From Prosapia bicincta (lineage: Eukaryota > Arthropoda > Insecta > Hemiptera > Cercopidae): a DNA stretch of 64,000 bases. The stretch lies in the NCBI GenBank assembly GCA_036971475.1, contig JBAIZL010000005.1, positions 64,328,655 to 64,392,654 of the forward strand, given 5' to 3'. Under the pieces are notes generated by a model. That model worked only from the letters and a program-made list of their open reading frames with translations. It made no database searches and was not told the DNA's origin. Position 1 is the stretch's first letter, and every line of letters starts with the position of its first letter. Below are positions 54,401 to 60,841 of the stretch, piece after piece. A program made the position numbers and the translations under genes.

Positions 54401-55047
54401 CGTAGTTATATTGACTAGGCGGTGTAACATACAATTAAACGTCTATTAAACACAAGCACGCTGCATTTAATCATATTTTACACCGCCTAATCTGGCAAGA
54501 CCAACAACCATATGAACCTTTTTAATAAGAAATACATACATCTTTGGATGAAGATCAATGATAACTGACATCCAATGAAACGATTGAGAAACATTGTTTC
54601 ATTCCACTTCTTGTGTATTATGAAATATGATTTTATTCTCTAAAAAGGTTTGAGAAACACTGTGTGCTTGCACTTCTTGTGAATTATGAAATATAATTCT
54701 ATTTTCTAGAAAAACGTTATCAATCTTACTTTAGAACTTGTAATTTTACAATAATTACCCACTTAGGTGTCTGACATTACCCCCCCCCCAGCTACGTAAA
54801 ACATGTTGATTACAAAAGGTTTGTTAAATTAATTTATTAAAACATAAAAGTAATAAAATATAGTTTTCATAGTTATTTCTTACGATACTAATTACAGAAA
54901 ACACACTGTTTTTTTTTCAATATGACTTTTGTTTAGGACGGTATGCCTCTCAGAATAAAAGCAATATTCGCTTTCAACGTCCCTTCAATTGCTGAACACG
55001 TACTGAGCGTACTATTGATGATGACGAAAGAGAGTCTCCGTAAAAAG
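17629..55047 (+). CDS. CRAL-TRIO domain lipid-binding protein B, 5' part (first four coding exons)
   Basis: Join 17629-17779, 18309-18468, 43677-43926 and 54937-55047: 672 nt, 224 codons, all open and in phase (introns phase 1, 2, 0, 0). Order: an N-terminal acidic/basic helix (residues 1-50), the CRAL-TRIO N domain with FIIGCKNSLEKAK and TYFTNRSDFPE (about 60-90), then the lipid-binding fold with LTPEGYSVGLTRFVDPD (about 112-128), YYGLVDLKGMNM and the strand PLRIKAIFAFNVPS (about 190-205). ATG at 17629 is in good context (AACATGG), three bases after an acceptor. Known of the family: cytosolic carriers of hydrophobic ligands; the ligand here is unknown. The C-terminal exons are not found before 64000. 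Introns are 529 bp, 25.2 kb, 11.0 kb and more than 8.9 kb, the long ones filled with satellites and transposons. Confidence 0.9.
18309..18468 (+). CDS. Gene B second coding exon (CRAL-TRIO N domain)
   Basis: The acceptor CTGTACAG ends at 18308 and the donor is GTGAGT at 18469. The 160 nt encode GDTHIASFIIGCKNSLEKAK, then VRIDTYFTNRSDFPEVYGNR and DLKSEEFLADEET. The G-C-K-x-S-L-E-K-x-K and Y-F-T-x-R-x-x-x-P-E patterns are diagnostic of the helical N domain. The usual FLRGCK is FIIGCK here. The exon ends two bases into a codon. Confidence 0.92.
18498..42018. repeat. 132-bp satellite array filling gene B intron 2 (about 175-180 copies)
   Basis: The monomer runs GATCTCTAGCGAGGTCTACA, TTTTGCAAATCCATTTATAG, GAATATATATAAACAATTCC, TAACGACCCCTAAGTTCTAA, GGTTGTGAAATAATCGTGGA, TCATTTCGACAAGATCATTT and ACCAAAAGTAGA. 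The period is exactly 132 bp (AAGTTCTAAG at 41521 and 41653). The array starts about 30 bp after a splice donor and spans 23.5 of the 25.2 kb of intron. Monomers are typically more than 95% alike. Diagnostic variants recur at multiples of 132 bp in long blocks, showing higher-order repeats. Each monomer contains the 12-bp palindrome TAGAGATCTCTA. Monomers are a multiple of three long but contain stops in all frames. Confidence 0.97.
18579..19858. repeat. Satellite monomers with expanded (TA)n tracts at 5' edge of array
   Basis: The short ATATATATA of the standard monomer is expanded to long TA runs in five monomers, ending at 18630, 18938, 19102, 19562 and 19858 (about 40 to 75 bp each). They alternate with unexpanded monomers. 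Four of the five carry the linked variant ACACTTTACATATCC (or TTCACATATCC) in place of ACATTTTGCAAATCC. No expanded copy occurs in the following 22 kb. Confidence 0.92.
42129..42177. repeat. (TA)n microsatellite
   Basis: An uninterrupted TA run lies just left of the hairpin at 42206-42398. A matching run lies on its right side. Confidence 0.95.
42206..42398. repeat. Near-perfect 193-bp palindrome (hairpin)
   Basis: The left arm starts ATAAAGAACTAAGTCAAAAT and the right arm ends with its reverse complement. Arms of about 95 bp pair with one visible mismatch around a 3-nt centre (AGCAAA-TGT-TTTGCT near 42302). The 64-codon open frame over it merely reads through the palindrome. It lies in intron 2, downstream of the satellite and between two TA microsatellites. 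It could be a small foldback MITE inserted in TA-rich DNA, or the product of template-switch inverted duplication. Confidence 0.93.
42396..42462. repeat. (TA)n microsatellite
   Basis: A pure TA run of about 65 bp adjoins the right end of the palindrome. Confidence 0.95.
42470..43676. other. End of gene B intron 2, nothing recognised
   Basis: This is AT-rich DNA with no repeat or open frame of note. It ends in the acceptor GTTTCCAG at 43676. Confidence 0.5.
43677..43926 (+). CDS. Gene B third coding exon (start of lipid-binding domain)
   Basis: The acceptor GTTTCCAG ends at 43676 and the donor is GTAAAA at 43927. The one base completing the previous codon gives T, then HVFLVPSLTPEGYSVGLTRF, VDPDSDAITCATFLKRSMVM, LDLTLMTRYQGGYYGLVDLK and so on to LITKFLCCLQ. 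The pattern LTPEGYxVxLxRxxDPD, then G-x-x-x-L-V-D-L-K-G-x-x-x-x-L, is the first half of the CRAL-TRIO fold. It ends in phase 0. Confidence 0.93.
43927..44370. other. Start of gene B intron 3, nothing recognised
   Basis: AT-rich intron sequence precedes the 42-bp array, with no repeat or open frame. Confidence 0.5.
44371..51541. repeat. 42-bp tandem array in gene B intron 3 (about 171 copies)
   Basis: The monomer is TTAGATATTAGTTGATTCCA, TTCTTACTTTAAAGACACTA, AA, with a 42-bp period (ATTAGTTGAT at 44641 and 44683). Common variants are GATGCCAAT for GATTCCATT, TTAAAT for TTAGAT, and ATATCAG for ATATTAG. They fall in ordered blocks. A rare GATGCTAATC variant at 45701 and 47003, and AAAATAGATA about 46649 and 47951, are each exactly 1,302 bp (31 monomers) apart, showing a segmental duplication. 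The array is non-coding and sequence-unrelated to the 132-bp and 69-bp arrays. Confidence 0.96.
51571..52002. mobile_element. Foldback MITE with about 180-bp inverted arms
   Basis: The left arm reads AAATATGTTACACTTGCCCA, TAGTAGCACTTTTTATAATT and so on. The right arm reversed reads AAATATATTACACTTGCCTA, TAGTAGCACTTTATATAATT. The inverted similarity continues through GGAGATGTGTCC, TCAGACC, ATTAGG and GATGTAGGTGTATTTT to near the centre at about 51790. About 30 bp separate it from the last 42-bp monomer. No coding potential or clear target duplication was found, so the superfamily is unassigned. Confidence 0.8.
52003..52833. other. Intron 3 sequence, nothing recognised
   Basis: AT-rich DNA without defined repeats. 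Positions 52826-52833 are the left target duplication CTTTAAAC of the adjacent hAT element. Confidence 0.5.
52834..53681 (+). mobile_element. Non-autonomous hAT transposon with transposase 3' end
   Basis: The 848-bp element begins CAGCGGTTCTCAACCTGG and ends, reversed, CAGGGGTTCTCAACCTTT. It is flanked by identical 8-bp duplications CTTTAAAC (52826-52833 and 53682-53689), which is diagnostic for hAT. The left 170 bp are terminal sequence, with a G/C-rich hairpin GGGGGGCGCGCCCCCC. From about 53010 it continues directly into the transposase C-terminal coding region. Most of the transposase is deleted. The exact duplications and intact reading frame indicate fairly recent insertion into gene B intron 3. 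Confidence 0.93.
53073..53522 (+). CDS. hAT transposase C-terminal fragment (dimerisation domain)
   Basis: The 149-codon open frame ends KQCQPSH and a TAG, and the similarity runs in frame upstream to about 53010 (FLPFQNPVDDTQSLPKDLVN). Residues about 70-140 hold the C-terminal hAT dimerisation motif, with FW near residue 72, TYLCETGFSALANIKSKYR and the closing DLRYSLSKFYPII. It resembles the family of transposases related to ZBED5, FAM200 and SCAND3. The zinc-finger/BED domain, the catalytic D-D-E residues and a proper start are missing, so it is not a functional transposase; the ATG is simply the first one available. No stop or frameshift is seen in the remaining part. Expression would depend on the host transcript. 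Confidence 0.88.
   Translation: MKDLISEHLLSLKNKIGAYFPDISSENWEFKLTRDPFQINIDIPPDNIQEQTIDLQCDSKAKLDFPNMDLEDFWLLYLPVYPEVAMEAVKLLVQFSSTYLCETGFSALANIKSKYRVRLDVESDLRYSLSKFYPIIQKIVNEKQCQPSH
53746..54434 (-). pseudogene. Penelope-like retroelement, C-terminal linker and GIY-YIG endonuclease (broken)
   Basis: Minus-strand reading shows a 54434-54096 frame with the linker following the reverse transcriptase (ENYDVVLNTIKLIAQQ, TGYQYTFIDNIH, NTYISLTDHNKNTHKIASTF). At 54096 the frame shifts into GIYKLTCNDC, PSYYIGQTDRSF, TRIEEHI. It then continues through KKLTTLEKYEIYKHY to a stop at 53746-53748. GIY, YYIGQT, R and the E of LEKYEIYKH are the GIY-YIG nuclease landmarks used by Penelope-like elements for target cleavage. 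Two in-frame TAA codons and one frameshift break it. The reverse transcriptase itself is absent, so this is a 5'-truncated dead copy. A short inverted repeat marks its upstream edge. Confidence 0.85.
54416..54489. repeat. Short inverted repeat at the edge of the Penelope-like remnant
   Basis: TAGGCGGTGTAACATACAAT (54416 on) pairs with TATTTTACACCGCCTA ending at 54489. The arms are 24 bp with about four mismatches, separated by 26 bp. It coincides with the 5' truncation point of the Penelope-like fragment. Confidence 0.75.
54584..54715. repeat. 66-bp direct duplication
   Basis: TTGAGAAACATTGT at 54584 and TTGAGAAACACTGT at 54650 each start a copy containing CACTTCTTGTG, ATTATGAAATAT and TTCT(A). 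Two diverged copies are present in intron 3. Confidence 0.8.
54937..55047 (+). CDS. Gene B fourth coding exon
   Basis: The acceptor TTTGTTTAG ends at 54936 and the donor is GTATTT at 55048. The 37 codons read DGMPLRIKAIFAFNVPSIAE, then HVLSVLLMMTKESLRKK, in phase 0 at both ends. It matches the CRAL-TRIO strand/helix (P-x-R-x-K-x-x-x-x-x-N-x-P) that precedes the LPxEYGG exon. The next exon should begin as gene A exon 321-426 does, but no such sequence follows within the window. Confidence 0.9.
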
Positions 55048-55249
55048 GTATTTGAAAGGCGATTCTTAATAACCTAAATAGAATATCTGGGTTGAATTCA
55101 ATATCAATCGATGCCAGTCTCAGTGAAAGGGAAAGTATTGAAATATTTTTATAAGTAAAAAAGTATTAATTTTTTACCTAATAATCTGAATTAAGACCTT
55201 AAACATATTAAAATTTAAATCACTTAAATAAATATCAATAGAAGTGAGT
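55048..55249. other. Start of gene B intron 4, nothing recognised
   Basis: AT-rich DNA up to an abrupt change in composition at about 55250, where a G-rich repeat region begins. This is a plausible left boundary of the large inserted element. Confidence 0.4.
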
Positions 55250-55254
55250 ATACT

Positions 55255-55880
55255 TGGGGACAACCACCCCAAACTGGCCCTGTACGTCACCTAGGACTAT
55301 AGGGGTAGTTTTGGATGATGCACCAGGTCGTCGCGGTCCTGACCGTAGCTTTGGGGGTGGGTTCGACCACGTTTAGAGGGGTAGGGGGTAGTTTTTCGAA
55401 AAAATAAATTCTAACCCACTAACCTAAGCTAGCCAAATTGCATCTAACCTAACCAACCCCTAGGTGAGGGGGTGATCTCAGCTACGTTCAGGACCATCCC
55501 CGGGGGTAGCTCCGGGAGTAGATTCGGGGTGGGGGTAGTTTTCAAAAAAATTTTGGAGAAACGTGTCTTGACTGATAGGGTGAGTCTAGAGTGTATTATC
55601 GCTATGGTTGGGGGTGGTTTCACCTAGGGGTAGTTTTTAAATAAAATATGAAATTGCCAAAAATCGATCGGTTGGATCAAATGACTGTATGGGATATGTT
55701 TAAAGTCCATTTTGGCTAGATGTGGGGTGGGTTCAACCGGGGGGTAGTTTTCAGACTGCCAAAAATGATCGGGGTCCTAGGTAAAAGTCACCCAGGAGTC
55801 GTGCTCGAGGTAAAGCCACCTCAAGGCCGGCGCTTAGGTAAAGTATCCCAGGAATAGCTCCGGTGGTGGGGGTAACTTTT
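55255..55880. repeat. G-rich diverged repeats with recurrent GGGGGTAGTTTT
   Basis: The motif GGGGTAGTTTT(T), usually followed by an A-run, recurs about every 80-160 bp (for example near 55305, 55385, 55535, 55625 and 55740, with GGGGGTAACTTTT near 55868). Between copies are GGGGTGGGTTC and CTAACC-type stretches. Base composition differs sharply from the flanking intron. It seems to be the outer part of the large foldback-like element. No open frame is credible. Confidence 0.7.
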
Positions 55881-56660
55881 GGAAAGATTTAATGGTTATC
55901 TGATGACGTATCCGCGCTCGAGCGACTCTAGGCAAGTAGTAGGCTCACCCTAACTATAGTGGTCTACCCCTAAATGTTTTGGGTGATGAGGGGCCAGGGG
56001 TATATGATTGCCAAACTCAAAATTTGTCTAAGCTACAAAATAATAAACAAAGCAACAAGGCCTTATCGCTCGAGGGAATACGTTTGGCCCACATAACCGG
56101 AGACCGTGTGCTAGACATGTGCAAACCTGCAAAGATAAAACATTATCTTGGAGGTAGAGCCACCCAAACCTCTGGTATAGCATCCCTGCAGCCGGTGACC
56201 AGGTAAAGCTATCATGGACCCTGGAGTCGTGCTTGAGGCAACGCCAGCTAGGAGCCAGGCCTCAGGTAAAGCCAACCCGAAACCATGCCTTAGGTAAAGT
56301 AACCCTGGAATCAGGCCTTAGGTAAAGCTACCTTGGAGTCAGGCCTTAGGTAAAGCAGTCACCCTTTAAGTAAAGCTACCCAAGAGCCGGGCCAAGATGG
56401 TTGCTATATCAATTACAGCCTCTCGACTAAGACAAGTACCTCCACCAAGTCTTGGGTAAAACTACCTTGGAGTCAGACCATAGGTAAAGTCACCCTGGAG
56501 CCGTGCTTGAGGTAAAGCCACCCAGGCCTTAGGTAAAGCTACCATGGAGTTAGACCTTAGATAAAGCTACCTTGGAGTATGGACTTAGGTAAAGCCTGGC
56601 CTTAGTTAGAGCCACCTTGGAGAAAGGCCCGAGGTAAATTCACACTAGATTCAGGCTCTA
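55770..56660. repeat. Irregular minisatellite of TTAGGTAAAGC units
   Basis: Some 20 or more copies of (C)CTTAGGTAAAG are followed by CTACCTTGGAGTCAGGC or CCACCC variants, with unit length varying around 25-40 bp. The same motif recurs at 59130-59290 and, inverted, at 60880-61050. It is interrupted by a block (55880-56150) that is duplicated at 56660-56920. Confidence 0.8.
55880..56150. repeat. Diverged direct copy of the 56660-56920 block
   Basis: CTGATGACGTATCCGCG, TCTACCCCTAAATG, ATGATTGCCAAACTCAAA and GACCGTGTGCTAGACATGTG appear here and again from about 56668. The open frame 55979-56206 here parallels that at 56782-56973: LQNNKQ, NKALSLEGIRLA, GDRVLDMCKPA. Of the differences in the shared part, I count five amino-acid-changing and two silent, so there is no sign of selection on a protein. 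It is better read as a repeated non-coding block. Confidence 0.75.
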
Positions 56661-56734
56661 TTTTAATATATCTGATGACGTATCCGCGTTCGAGCGACTC
56701 GCGCACCTATAACTAGAGTGTTCTACCCCTAAAT

Positions 56735-59322
56735 GATATGGCTGATGCGGGGCAAGGGGCTATGATTGCCAAACTCAAAAATTGTCTAAGCTACAAAATA
56801 ATAAACAATGCAATAAAGCCTTATCGCTCGAGGGAATACGTTTGGCCTACATAGCCGGAGACCGTGTGCTAGACATGTGCAAACCTGCAGAGATAACACA
56901 TTATCTTAAAACCGCAACGGCAGCCGGTGACCGCTATAGCAAGCTTAAAACCCGCACGGCTGTGTCGTTGTGAATCTAGGCGCGTGTTTATGTTTTTATT
57001 ACTGTATCATCTTACTATGTACTATCGGCATACCAAGGCTTACATATATAATCAGATATCAGTGTAAATAATCAAATAGCCTCAATGGATATATCCTATA
57101 GCTGTAAATGTATCTAGATATAAAGGTATATATGGAAAAATACTAATAATGAGGACTATCACAAAACGTGAATAAATATATGATATAAAACGATCCTAAA
57201 ACGATGCTAAGCCAACATGCATGCCATCATACATAGGCGTATATACCACGTTAAGCCTACATACAAGATAGTCCACATAATGTGTTAAACAAATATGCAT
57301 GTAAACCTGCATACATACTATGCTAAGCCGACTTACATGAATCCCTAAATGTGCCTACTATGTCGGTAAACTACTGGCCAAAGCCTATATGATCTGAGCC
57401 TGATACACATTTACACCTCGTCTATCATGCAGAACCTCAGGCAGGCAACCGTATAATATGGGGAGTACTATACGGTATAGCTACCAATGCATACCACCAT
57501 AGCTATGTAAAGGCTACCAATGCATAACCTATCACGCCCAACATAGATGACGGTCAACAAATACTACAATATAATTTTAAAAAAAGTCACGGAACCTATA
57601 TACATACAGTGCTAAGCCAACATTCATGTTAACCTATATAGGTATATATGCTATGTTAAAACAGCATGCAATATACTCTAAATAGCCATATATACGCCGT
57701 TAAACATATATGCGTGTAAACCTACATAAATACTACACTAAGCCAACATAAATGATAGCCTTATATAGTGTGTTAAACAAATATGGGTGTAAACCTACAT
57801 AAATACCTTGCTAACCCAACATGCATGCTATCCTTCATAGGCGTATATACCATGTTAAGCCAATACACATGATAGCCTTATATAGTGTTTTAAATAAATA
57901 TGTGTGTAAGCCTGCATGCATTTTATGCTAAGCCGACAAGAGCCAACAAATTATAACACTTTATATCCAACGCATAGTTTAGCTAATGGTTATCACGCAG
58001 TATCCGATCAGTAGCCTGACTACAATTTACCTACAAATTACCACATAATACCCGATACATAGCCTGGCTAATCATTAACGCATAGTAGCCGATACAAGTC
58101 ATGACTAGGGCTAACACAAAATATCCGATGCATAGATAGACTAGGGGTTATCACACAGTATCCGATGAGTAGGTTGACTACAAGTTAACACATAGTATCC
58201 GATGTATGGCTTGACTATGGGTTATCACATAATATCCGATGCAAATCATGACTAGGGCTAACACATAATATCCAATGCTTAGCTTGGCGAAAGGTTAACA
58301 CATAGTATCCGATGAGTAGATTGACTACAAGTTAACACAAAATATCCAATGCATAGCCTGACTATGGATTAAACCATCGTATCCGATGTGAGGTTTGGGT
58401 ACAAGTTAACACAAAATATCCAATGCACGGCCTGGGTAATGCATATAGTTAGCCTACATTCTGTGTTATGTATGTAAACCCACATACTATGCTAAGCCGG
58501 TTACCCGTCAGGTACTAGACACGGATCTATGGTGATGCAAGAGTAACCCTAAGTGTAACCCGCACCCTGACAACAGATACCTAGCATGATCATAGCCTAC
58601 ATTGCCTGATAACAGATACCTAGCCCGACCATAGCCTACATAGCTAGACAAAAGATACATAACTAGACAATAGATACCTAGCCTGACAACAGATACCAAA
58701 CCTGGAATCAAATACATAGCCCGACAAACGATACATAGCCTGGCAACAGAGCTAGATCAAATAACCAACGTTTCAACTAAAACAACATTACGCTAAGTTT
58801 AACCGACCAACATAAGAGAAGTTCAAACGAACAACATTGACACCAAGTCCAAATAGGCTATGGCGATTATGGCTGGTGAAGGCCAGATCAGCGTTTCAGC
58901 TAATCAAAGTTGAAAAACCTACGCTAATCAACCAACATCTACACCGAGGTCAAATGGGTTATGGTTAGTGAAGGCACTGGCAAAAGCCTTAGGCCTTAGA
59001 CATAATTATAGCTACCAACGCTTACCAAAATAGCTATGTAGATACCGTCAAGGCCTTTATGATCTGGGGCTTTACACATATTGTCTAGGTATGTTGTATC
59101 AGCTACAACATACTAAAAATACCTCCATCAAATCTTAGGTAAAGCTACCTTGGAGTCAGGCCGTAGGTAAATCCACCCTGGAGAAAGGCCTTAGGTAAAA
59201 CCATCCCGAAGTCAGGTCTTAGGTAAAGCCACCTTGGAGTCATCTTAGGTAAAGCAAGACCATAGGTAAAGCCAGCTTGGAGTGGTAAAACAGTTATCAA
59301 TGCTTGCCCAATCTCAATAGTA
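56735..59322 (+). repeat. Left arm of large inverted repeat
   Basis: Position 56735 (GATATGGCTGATGCGGGGCA) corresponds to the reverse complement of the last bases of the window (64000), and the correspondence runs inward to about 59322 (CAATGCTTGCCCAATCTCAA). In the outer 500 bp the arms differ at only a few positions. The arm is itself composed of diverged tandem repeats: AAGCCAACATGCATG/TAAACCTACATA units (57200-57960), ATCCGATGCATAGCCTGACT units (57980-58440), ACAGATACCTAGCCTGAC units (58560-58750), and TTAGGTAAAGC units (59130-59290). Confidence 0.93.
56782..56973 (+). other. 63-codon open frame repeated in both arms, probably non-coding
   Basis: The open frame includes NKALSLEGIRLAYIAGDRVL and ends RTAVSL. 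The identical protein is read on the minus strand at 63762-63953, because these are the two arms of the inverted repeat. No family is recognised. The diverged third copy at 55979-56206 changes residues more than silent sites, which argues against a maintained protein. No start context or splice evidence supports it. Confidence 0.4.
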
Positions 59323-60841
59323 TACATCCTGTATTAAACCATTATGTATGTTACCCAACATACTGTGTTAAGCCAATAAGCGTGTAAACCTACATTCCTC
59401 CTGAAATAAGACAAAATGCATGTTACCCTACATACTGTGTTAAGCCGATATGCACCTTACCTTAATAGCCCCACATACTGAGTTAAGCCTGGATAAATGT
59501 AAAGCTACATTCCTCCCGAAATAAGACAATATGGATGTTACCCTACATAGCCCTACATACTGTGTTAAGATAATATGCATGTTAACCTACATTCCTCCGG
59601 TATTAAGCCAATATGTACGTAAAGCTACACAGCAACACATACCGTGTTAATCCAATTATCATGTATACCTACATACATCCTGTATTAAGACATATGCAAG
59701 ACATACCCTAATTAGGTCTACACCCTGTATTAAGCCAAGATGCACGTTACCCTACGTACATCCTGTATTAAGTATATATGGATGTTAACCTACATAGTCC
59801 TACATATTGTGTTAAGTCGATATACCTGTAAATCTACACATATCCTGTATTAAGCCAATATGCGTGATACGGTACATAGGCCTACATAATGTGCTAAGTC
59901 AATAAACAGAGTTATTACGTTTCATTGCAGGTGTAGATAAGTTCACACACAGAGCTCCACAAATAAATGCTTGTTTAAAACCTTTACAGTATTATTGTTA
60001 AACGCCAGCACCCGACCGCGATAGCACACTCTGAATTTATCAGCATAACCGCAGCAAATGACGTCAAACAAAATGTCGGTCAAGATGGCGTCCGGATCAT
60101 CGGCTGGTCATCTGTATAGGATTAACTGTTGCCTGTATAGGTATGTCACCTATACTTGCTATAACATTAGTCCATCTTTAGGGCAGGGCCTTAGGGCAGT
60201 TACATACTTGTGCCTATGACCATGATCAGACGCTAGTCATGTGGTTCTTATTTCAATCAGGATTATCGTGATAAAGAAGAGGATCATCACGGCCTCTACC
60301 ATGTCTAAGCTAGCACTTCCAATATACTCTGGTACAGTATAGGGTCATCCTGGCATCTAAGGTGGCACCACCAATATACTCTGTACGGAAGAGGATCATA
60401 TGGGCACCTAGCGTGTCTAAGGTGATATTTGCAGCATACTCTGGTACAGAAAGGATGATCCCGGCATCGGCCATGTAAAGAGATATTGTAATAGGTTATG
60501 GATTGGTAGATGTCCTTACGGAGCACTTGTCTTAGCTCATGCACTAACATAGGTCTTCACGTGAATGTTTTTACGGAGCTATTGTGCTACGGTATGATAT
60601 TGTAGCTGTCTTCACGGGGCTATGATGATAGGTAAAATCCATTGACTTTACGTAACTATTGGCATAGGTCAGGCATTAGTAGATGTCTAAACGTAGCTAT
60701 TACCGTTGGTCATGCGTTGATAGAGGTAATTATGTACTTTGGTCATGGGTTGGTATCAGATTTTACGTAGCTCTTATTAAGTGGTAGCCGTTTTTAAGGA
60801 GTTATTGTGATAGGGTATGCAATATTACTTGTCTTTACGTA
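59323..60841. repeat. Unique spacer between inverted arms, made of two repeat families
   Basis: The left part (59340-59900) consists of 50-70-bp diverged units built on ACCCTACATACTGTGTTAAG, CCAATATGCATGTTACC. The right part (60470-60840) consists of units around TCTTTACGTAGCTATTG, GATAGGTCATGCATTG. The middle (59940-60300) is non-repetitive and holds TGACGTCA (60059-60066) and CAAGATGGCG (60081-60090). No transposase frame was found. Confidence 0.7.

Noticed and set aside
54198..54449. 83-codon plus-strand open frame rich in V, C and F
   Set aside because: It is antisense to the Penelope-like remnant, which has clear domain similarity on the minus strand.
55440..56660. Telomeric TTAGG repeats
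   Set aside because: TTAGG occurs only inside longer TTAGGTAAAGC units with variable spacing, not as a pentanucleotide array.
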